Assembly (NCBI GenBank): GCA_963969345.1
Contig: OZ017768.1
Span: forward strand, 7,588,718 to 7,652,717
Direction of reading: 5' to 3'
From: Turbatrix aceti
Lineage: Eukaryota; Nematoda; Chromadorea; Rhabditida; Panagrolaimidae
Length of the DNA stretch: 64,000 nucleotides
Part shown: positions 57,437-64,000 of the stretch, in pieces
How positions within the stretch are numbered: position 1 is the first letter of the stretch
How the letters are laid out: every line of letters starts with the position of its first letter
The notes under the pieces: model-generated
What the model saw: only the letters and a program-made list of their open reading frames with translations
Database searches by the model: none
Told to the model about the DNA's origin: nothing
Position numbers and translations under genes: made by a program

Positions 57437-59448
57437 CGAAAGCAGTTGGTCGTCTTTTTGGTTTTGGTTTTGATTTGAAGTCAATTATCTTCGAAACGGG
57501 CTCAATCACAGGTGTTCTCTCTTTTTGCTGCTTACTTTTCTCCTAAACATGCCAATACTGCTGCTCTTTCGCCAAAAATGTATCAATCACACCGATAGGC
57601 CTTATCAACGTGCCAGATTTCGTTATTTTTTGGATTTTTTGTATTCAATTGTTTTTTGCTGTTGCGTCTTTGGCGTTCGAGCACACAAAAACCGGCGACA
57701 ACGATTATCTGCGTCTGTCGGGATTCAGTGGCTTGTGAAGACGATCAAAATTTCGGATTTGGTTGACAATGTGAGTTTTTTGAAATTTTTTTCAAAATTT
57801 TAAATTTTAAAATTTTAAAAAAGTAGTTTTTTTTTTAATTTTTTTTGAAAAATTGTTCCTTTTTTTTCGATTTTTTTTGCAAAATTTAGAAAATTTAGTT
57901 TTTTTTTGAAAATTTTAACAGTTTTGTAATTTTGAAAAATGTAGGAAATTTTTTTTAACAGTTTTTTTAATTTTGAAAATTTTGGGAAAGTTTTTTTTTT
58001 CGATTTTTTAATTTATAAACAAAAGTTAGAAATTTTTTTTACATTTTTAATTTTTAAAAGAAAAAAATATTCCATTCTTTTTTTTACTAAATGTTTGTAG
58101 ATCACCGATCCGTGTTTTTCTGCCTTCAACATGTGGTACAGTTCGTCGCTGCGTCGAACTACACACTCAGATTCAGGTATCTATCTGACGGCTCCTGAAA
58201 GACATGTTCATATTGTATCATAGCTCACCTCACCCATCCATACACACACACACACACACAAACACCCTAGCTTCTCCTACCTTTTTTTGATGATGATGAT
58301 GATGAACCCCAGGGCACGTCAAATCTTGCTGCCTTCGGTATTTTGTTCAATTCGTTGCACGCCACTATTTCAAAGCCGTCTGCGTCTTCCTCTGCCGTCC
58401 ATTCCCCTTGATTTGATTTTTTTTTGTTATTGTTTCATATTTTACATGTTTTTACCCTCGAAATCACAACACATCCATGTCGATGCCGTTCTCTTCGGAC
58501 GGAACGGCATGCGCCTACGAGAGCCTTTGCGCGCGGTCAACAAATAAATGGCATAACGATTCATTTGTTTTCGGTGAGGGATGAAATTTTTTGACGACTA
58601 AATATTATTTTTTACCATAAAAAAATTTTTTATGGTTAAAAGTTTTTTACGATAATTTTTTTTTCGGTATAAAAATTGTTTCCTAATGCATCTTTTTTAG
58701 GTTCAAAATTTTTGGTTACAATATTTATTCAAATTTTTTAATGATAAAACCAAAAAAATTTTTACGGGTAAAATTTTTTATTATTACGTTTTTTTAATTT
58801 TTTAAAGACAAAAAATACTGAAAATTTTTTTACAGGGGAAAAAAATATTACCAGCAACATTTTTTTACGGTAATAATTTTTTTAGATCGAAAATATATCG
58901 AATTTGTTTACCGTATCAAAACTCTGTTACGATATTTAGGAACACCTTTTACGGCAGAAAACGAATTTTACGATACAAATTTTTTTGATAGAATTCTTTT
59001 TTTTTACGATTTTTGATCGAAAAAGGTGCCCGAACTTTTCGAGCTCCTTCGTGTGCCAAATGTTTTCCTGCAGGGATAAACAAAGTTCTGGTTCATTGAA
59101 TTTGTCCTTAGCGTGACTAACATAAGTTGTACAGGCCGACAGCGCGAGGAGCTAGGAGAAGCAATAATTTGCCGTTCCTTTCAAAGTTGCCGGTAATAAC
59201 ATTTGAGCGTGCCGAGCAAAATACATTACCCCTGCTAGCTTCGCTTCGCTTCCCTCATGCTGGCCAACAGGTAAAAGGCTCGGCCAACAGGTAAAGAAGG
59301 CGCGCGCGAGAGACACACGCGACCAGGTAAGCCAGGTGTCGTAGCAACCACTGCAACCCGCAACGAGCTGTTCCCACACCGGGCACGGAAACGTTCTCAG
59401 AGCCCCGTCTGCTGTAGCTGTACGCTGGCCGGAAAGCTTTGCGGAAAG
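57437..59448. other. Spacer between RING ligase and 7TM receptor
   Basis: No supported gene. Contains the ligase 3' UTR, ACACACACACACACAC (58243), GATGATGATGATGATGA (58288) and a very AT-rich block at 58560-59010. A donor-like site at 57770 and acceptor-like site at 58100 could mark a spliced 3' UTR. Confidence 0.4.
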
Positions 59449-61206
59449 ATGTCAGACTTGGGTGGAGTCGGACGAGACTCAGTCTTGCCGAGTTATTCAT
59501 CGTCGTTGCTTTCGGGGTCGGCAGTGATGGCGCTTCGGACGCCACCTGGCTACCTGTCCCACACCATCGGCGTCGAATACTACGTGGCATTTTTTGCATC
59601 GGTGGTGGCGTTTTTTTTATTCACAAAAATCTTTGTCGACCATATCGCGCGTCGACGACCGACGATCATTGAATACACGCCAGCGATCGGACTGTATACC
59701 TTTGTCGCCATCCTCGTCACTCTCCTGTCCAGCATCCACCTGGGATACATGGCCATCATGTGGAGGCTGAAGGAGAATATCTACGACGCGAGGATCCTTT
59801 TCTGGACTGGATTCATCCAGCAGATGACCCAGGTCGTGCTATCTTTTACTCTCTGCGTCCAGACCGTGGACCAGGTTCTCGACACGACAATTAAGAAAAG
59901 ATATGGAAAAAGGATTCAGAAAATTATCGCTTTCGTGGGATTTATCGCGGTGATCGTCGGGAGCATTCCGATTGGCATCAAGGCTAGTAGGAATCAGATT
60001 CCGAAGACGAGTGTTACTAGTTGGTTTTTTTTTTGAATTTTTTTTGTTGTTTAAAAAAAATTGTTTTTTTGTTTTTTTCAAAAAATTCTTTTTTTTCTAG
60101 AATGCCGAACAACAGGATGCCAACTGTACCACAACTCGGGACAACTTCTCCTGGACACGCGATATTCGATGGCATTTGTCAACACGATTGCCGGGATTGT
60201 CTATTTTGTTGTTTTGAAATTATTTATCGTGCGAATCAAGGAGTTTCGCCGGAAGGAAATTCATCGACATCGGAAGGCGGTTGGTCATTTTGAAATAGTT
60301 GGCGTTTAGAGCCTGCAAAGTTCCACAAAAAAATTGTAGATACAAAAAATTTGAGATATAATTTTTTTGTACACTTTTTTTCATCAGACCCCAACTGACC
60401 ACGACATGTAATTTAGTATTTATTTCAAAATATTGTAAACATAAATACATAAATTGCATGATTCAGAAATATGTACGAGACCTTGACACTAATCCTTTCT
60501 TTGTCAGCTGCCAATTCCCACGATTGTTAATTGAAAAATTTCTGGTGTTACTAGTTGTTAAAAATTGTAGTCAGCAGAATTGATAGCTTTTTACTTGAAG
60601 TGAATTAGGTTTTGCATTGTCCCTCGAAAGCGCACAACTACAAAACTTTTTCTGTTGTTCCAGACAAAAATCATTTTACAGTACCCAACTTTTTTTAAAT
60701 CACCAACGGTCACTTGTCCAATTATTTAAATTTTTTTTCAGAAAGCACAGATGATCTCGTGCGCCATTATTTTTGATTCACTGTTCACATTTGTGCCCCA
60801 CCTGACGGCATTCTGCCTGTACATGGTGAGTTGCCCTCTCCTGTCCTGTCCTGTTCCACCGTTCTGTTTTCTTATACTTTCCGGTTAATCCGGCTTAATC
60901 TCCTTATTTACCTCTCCCGACATGCACGTTCACTTCCGGCTTGACTCGTTGTCTCATTTTCAGTTTAGCGATATCAACGCTTCCGAATACGCCGGACCGT
61001 ACAGTCAGTTTTTCGTGTCTACGCAGCTTTTTCTGACTGCCATCGTTTACTATCGTAAATTCAAGGGCATCAAATGGCGATCCAAGGCTCAGGACAAAGA
61101 GCAGTGGGCCTTCTCGCTCCAGAGACCGAAGACAACCGTCAACAACGCCGCCGGGCCTAAAAATAACAATGTCTGGGATAGGGGTGCTATGGTTGACTTA
61201 CCGTAA
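59449..61206 (+). CDS. Seven-TM receptor-like protein
   Basis: Four exons, 59449-60019, 60101-60279, 60742-60825 and 60964-61206 (phases 1, 0, 0), give about 358 aa. Seven hydrophobic helices are readable: YYVAFFASVVAFFLFTKIFV, LYTFVAILVTLLSSIHLGYM, FIQQMTQVVLSFTLCVQTV, IIAFVGFIAVIVGSIPIGI, MAFVNTIAGIVYFVVLKLFI, MISCAIIFDSLFTFVPHLTA and FFVSTQLFLTAIVYY. The loop between TM4 and TM5 has Cys pairs (CRTTGC). A basic tail follows TM7. The layout fits a nematode serpentine receptor, subfamily not recognised. Donors 1 and 2 are both GTTGGT; GTGTTA at 60011 and GTTGGC at 60298 are phase-compatible alternatives. The stop codon coincides with the edge of a direct repeat. Confidence 0.7.
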
Positions 61207-61633
61207 CCCATCCATGTCATAGTGCATTTTTGTAAATATTTAATTTTTATCAGGGGATCAAGCTTGACTCAGGTTCGCGATTTTATTTTTTTAAATGAAA
61301 TTTATAAACAAATTATGTATAATATTTACTTCCGTGTCATTTTGTTTGTTTTACTCGTTGCAAAAATGAACAGGAACCAAGGACGCATCTGTTTCGCCGA
61401 AATCCGGATCGAGTCCGGCTTTGAGCGAAGCTATGGAATCAAAATCGGTAGCCATGGTAGTCGAAGGCGGTGAGGAGGCATCGATGTCTCCTGGCATCGG
61501 GAAAAATCCAGAGAAAAACAACGCAAAGAACTCGATAAAACTGATGCACGAAATACCAGTCCAAAGCGCCAGAGCTCCGGATAAACCGTTGAAGAGACCC
61601 CTTTTCTACAAAAACAAAACAGTAATCCAAACT
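61203..61633. repeat. Direct repeat, copy 1
   Basis: Nearly identical to 63583-64000: two single-base changes and a 13-nt indel (about 61219-61233) were seen. It starts at GTAACCCATCCATGTC, which includes the receptor stop codon. The second copy runs off the window, so true length is at least 430 bp. Confidence 0.95.
61351..61605 (-). CDS. Last exon of a DEG/ENaC channel, downstream duplicate
   Basis: The exon begins after TTTTTGTAG and reads 84 residues to a TAA. RGLFNGLSGALALWTGISCI followed by SFIEFFALFF matches the second transmembrane region of DEG/ENaC/ASIC sodium channels, where G-x-S/G-type pore residues precede a helix with a conserved Glu. The cytosolic tail is acidic, Ser/Thr-rich. 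The rest of the gene should lie to the right of the window. Being second in transcription order, this copy may be unused, or either copy may serve as terminal exon. Confidence 0.62.
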   Translation of the reverse strand, partial: KRGLFNGLSGALALWTGISCISFIEFFALFFSGFFPMPGDIDASSPPSTTMATDFDSIASLKAGLDPDFGETDASLVPVHFCNE

Positions 61634-61757
61634 ACCGTAAACCTTAACTCACAGTAACACTTTCTCTCTCTCTCACCCCTCACTGCTGGCTGTCTCCTCT
61701 GCGTCTCTGCCAGGCCGCACTGGGTACATAAGGGATAACTCTTCCAACAAAAGGGGT

Positions 61758-61840
61758 GGCACCCATAGCGCAGTCGGTAGGTGCTTATAGTCGTTCGACG
61801 ACAATAACAAGGTCCTGGGTTCAATTCCGGTGGGTGCCCA
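61758..61840 (+). tRNA. tRNA-like sequence, possibly degenerate
   Basis: Acceptor-type ends pair over 8 bp (GGCACCCA with TGGGTGCC). Box A TAGCGCAGTCGG and box B GGTTCAATTCC match Pol III consensus, and the D arm GCGC/GTGC pairs. The anticodon region (GTCGTTCGACGAC) and variable region are about six bases too long and the T stem has mismatches. It could be a decayed tRNA, an unusual long-arm tRNA or a SINE head; isotype is not assignable. Confidence 0.45.
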
Positions 61841-61956
61841 ACTTTTTGCCTTTTTTGTTTTACTTACTTATTATTTTGGTTTTCACAGTCACAGAAAGCC
61901 AAGAAATGGAAAGTAGAAGCGTTTAACACAAGTTTTTAAAATTTGTTTATTATTAA

Positions 61957-62331
61957 ATGACTACTTTTGGTCTCCGAAAAGACCTGAAGCCATTAACCAA
62001 TCTAGATCTCCTTGAGCTTGTAAATGTACTCGAAATCAAGAACTTCCGAGGTATTTACATGCGAGACACTTTACCACCACAAGGAATTGGAGAAAGAGAA
62101 GAGAGGGGAAGTGGTTACACCTACACGGAGAAAGTGAACGCTGATGACCTTTGTACGTCACACCCAAAAAAAGAACTCGACGAGTTTGGTCACACTCTAA
62201 ACCTTCTCGAAGGTGCTGGCAAAGAGGTACAAGAGGAGAGCGAAGTGTCTCATTTGAGAACGATTCGTGTCGCAGAATTTCTTCAGTTTTGCTTCATTTT
62301 CTTGCATAAATTATCTCAATATCGCTTATAA
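61957..62331 (+). pseudogene. Polinton/adintovirus-like protease relic (N-terminal part)
   Basis: A 124-codon open frame. Residues about 14-41 (LTNLDLLELVNVL, then NFRGIYMRDTLPP) resemble the start of the adenain-like cysteine protease of Polinton (Maverick) elements, where a similar FRG-x-MRD-x-LP block is common. The rest is polar and shows no catalytic His or Cys context, so the fragment is truncated or rearranged and cannot be an active protease. Codon use is more AT-rich than neighbouring host exons. The other fragments from this kind of element follow on the same strand. Confidence 0.5.
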
Positions 62332-62419
62332 CTTGCTTCAAAGTTGCTTCCAAGACTTGAAATTTTTAATTTGATCTTTTCAGACAAGTCCTATTCTCAT
62401 TCAATCTTTCACTCTGATA

Positions 62420-62590
62420 ATGAGTGGAATTCTCCCAATTCCTATGGATGTTGAAGATCCTAAGAAGACTCCTAAGGTTTCGAAGATAGAAGAACTCGAT
62501 ACTCAACGAGAAGAATTTCGGAAAGATTCAGAGAGTCTTACTCTGGAACAGCTTCAACGAAAGATTGGTTTCATTTACATATTATTTTAG
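62420..62590 (+). pseudogene. Small charged open frame in the relic, with downstream coiled-coil piece
   Basis: A 56-aa frame begins MSGILPIPMDVEDPKK and is Lys/Glu-rich; it ends at a stop inside a 52-bp tandem duplication. After the duplication (62657-62790) another frame continues in the same charged, Ala/Lys-rich style (AAKATAKATFARAYYENEKK) up to a GTGAGC donor-like site. It may be one gene interrupted by the duplication. No family is recognised. Confidence 0.4.
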
Positions 62591-62656
62591 AATTTTGAAG
62601 ATTCTTCAACGAAAGATTGGTTTCATTTATATATTTTTTTGAATTTTGAAGATTCA
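62552..62656. repeat. 52-bp tandem duplication
   Basis: Two copies of CTTCAACGAAAGATTGGTTT and the following 32 bases, differing at a few positions. Confidence 0.85.
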
Positions 62657-62920
62657 ATGACCGAATTCAGGCTGAAATGCTGGAAGATAAGGCTGCAAAA
62701 GCAACTGCAAAAGCTACATTTGCAAGAGCTTACTATGAAAATGAGAAGAAGTTAATTGAGAAGAGACAAACAGCGCATCAACAAAGAAAAAAGGTGAGCA
62801 TTCATTTACTTAACTTGATATCGATAACGAAGTAAAAAAATATCTTCAGGGGAAAATATCATTATTACAATGTGCTTGCAATAATGATTTCTTACTATCT
62901 TTTCTCATTATAATAAATAA

Positions 62921-63400
62921 ATGTCTAATCAAGTATATTGTTTCAAGTGTAAGATAAAGACGAATACTCTTGATGTTTCACACGTGTTGACAAAGAACAA
63001 TAGATCAATGATAAAGGGAAAGTGTGAAGTTTGTAATACAACAAAGTGTAAAATAATTTCTAAAGAAGTGAAAAGTAGTGGATCGATGAAGGATCTCTTA
63101 GAAAAAATTTATTACTCTCCTGAATCAGGATTTTGTGGAGTCAATGAATTGCAACGAAAAACAAAGTTACCAATCAAGGAAGTCAAAGAATTTCTGAATG
63201 AACAAGATGTTTATACTTTACATAATCCAGCTCGTAAGAACTTCAAGAGTCAAAGAGTTTACTTTGATGGTATGGATGATCAATGGCAATATAATTTTAG
63301 GAATTATCCATTGAAGTTTATTAATAGTCATCTTAGCAGTAAATTTAGTAGGATCTGTGGACGTAATAGAATTTTTATTTTCTGGGGATCTGTAAAGTGA
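62921..63400 (+). pseudogene. Polinton/adintovirus-like zinc ribbon plus integrase N-terminus, truncated
   Basis: A 159-codon open frame from ATG 62921. Residues 5-45 form a Cys4 ribbon (CFKCK and CEVCNTTKC) like the DUF5679 domain found in adintoviruses and other large DNA viruses. Residues about 55-115 (LLEKIYYSPESGFCGVNELQ and, later, LHNPARKNF) match the N-terminal region of the retroviral-like integrases of Polintons. The similarity stops around DGMDDQWQ, just before the catalytic core would begin, and the remaining 30 residues are unrelated, so the DDE core is absent. The region is AT-rich compared with host exons. It is a broken remnant without predicted integrase activity. Confidence 0.7.
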
Positions 63401-63582
63401 AAGAGTGTGTTTTCTTCCGTAAACTATTTTAATATAACATTCAGCAAAGCCAAAAATATGAGTCATTGGAATACAGAAGGTAAGTAAGCCTTTTCTATTT
63501 TTAGTGTATTTATTTATCTTATAATTCATGATATCCTTAGTCTCGAGGATCCAACCAAAAGTATTTTGTTTATTCATTGTGG

Positions 63583-64000
63583 GTAACCCATCCATGTCGT
63601 AAATATTTAATTTTTATCAGGAGATCAAGCTTGACTCAGGTTCGCGATTTTATTTTTTTAAATGAAATTTATAAACAAATTATGTATAATATTTACTTCC
63701 GTGTTATTTTGTTTGTTTTACTCGTTGCAAAAATGAACAGGAACCAAGGACGCATCTGTTTCGCCGAAATCCGGATCGAGTCCGGCTTTGAGCGAAGCTA
63801 TGGAATCAAAATCGGTAGCCATGGTAGTCGAAGGCGGTGAGGAGGCATCGATGTCTCCTGGCATCGGGAAAAATCCAGAGAAAAACAACGCAAAGAACTC
63901 GATAAAACTGATGCACGAAATACCAGTCCAAAGCGCCAGAGCTCCGGATAAACCGTTGAAGAGACCCCTTTTCTACAAAAACAAAACAGTAATCCAAACT
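63583..64000. repeat. Direct repeat, copy 2 (cut by the window end)
   Basis: Offset 2367-2380 bp from copy 1. The near-identity of noncoding as well as coding bases points to a recent duplication, gene conversion or an assembly effect. Confidence 0.95.
63718..63972 (-). CDS. Last exon of a DEG/ENaC channel, upstream duplicate
   Basis: Encodes the same 84 residues as the exon at 61351, with the same acceptor (TTTTTGTAG). It is the first copy met by a transcript from the right, so it is the likelier functional terminal exon. The upstream exons with the extracellular Cys-rich domain and TM1 are outside the window. Confidence 0.65.
   Translation of the reverse strand, partial: KRGLFNGLSGALALWTGISCISFIEFFALFFSGFFPMPGDIDASSPPSTTMATDFDSIASLKAGLDPDFGETDASLVPVHFCNE

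Noticed and set aside
57525..57803. 92-codon open frame after the RING gene
   Set aside because: No domain, lies where the 3' UTR is expected; at best part of a spliced UTR.
61439..61630. 63-codon minus-strand frame over the DEG/ENaC exon
   Set aside because: The alternative frame starting after the acceptor at 61606 gives a clear DEG/ENaC pore-helix motif; this one does not.
1..64000. CRISPR array, operon or other prokaryotic signals
   Set aside because: All genes are spliced with nematode-type sites; repeats are foldbacks or tandem units without regular spacers.

Overview
The window is nuclear DNA from a nematode, probably a chromadorean. Introns are short to medium, most acceptors read TTTTCAG or TTTTTAG, several start codons sit just after an outron-style acceptor, and position 24386 (minus) starts an RNA gene whose first 22 nt match the nematode SL1 spliced leader. 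Intergenic and intronic DNA is AT-rich with long A and T runs; exons are GC-richer. All gene models below were joined by hand from reading frame, intron phase and splice sites, and none is confirmed by transcripts.

Layout. 1-367: 5' end of ornithine aminotransferase (minus). 2400-5763: secreted EndoU ribonuclease (plus), convergent with a four-TM LAPTM-like protein (minus). 6452-12605: a chromodomain protein, then RNA polymerase III subunit RPC3 (plus). 13560-13920: a PMP3/UPF0057 proteolipid (minus, three tiny exons). 13967-19298: gene-free. 19299-22671: an unrecognised 285-aa protein with a Cys/His cluster; its second intron holds a 1.9-kb foldback and a tRNA-Val(CAC). 23000-31650: an unusual region with three SL-type RNA genes, five genes for a tiny secreted peptide, and two palindromes; the larger (4 kb) fills the intron of a multi-pass membrane protein gene. 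32088-35614 and 39344-41905: two ferroportin (SLC40) paralogues (minus), the first with an opposite-strand gene nested in an intron. 41906-54520: gene-poor. 54521-57436: a PA-TM-RING E3 ligase. 59449-61206: a seven-TM receptor. 61203-64000: a duplicated last exon of a DEG/ENaC channel (minus) flanking about 2 kb of Polinton/adintovirus-like relics and a tRNA-like sequence.

Themes. Foldback (hairpin-forming) repeats of at least four families lie in introns or just beside genes across the window, so many pre-mRNAs could carry long double-stranded RNA. The most distinctive find is the pairing of SL RNA genes with genes for a 45-aa secreted peptide. In the 4-kb palindrome both arms carry one of each, and the two leaders there share a two-base change from SL1. 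The conserved promoter element, Sm site and 3' hairpin, the last with compensatory changes, suggest these RNA genes are or recently were functional. Household genes (OAT, RPC3, PMP3) and membrane or secreted genes (EndoU, ferroportins, receptors, RING ligase) do not form a visible pathway or operon.
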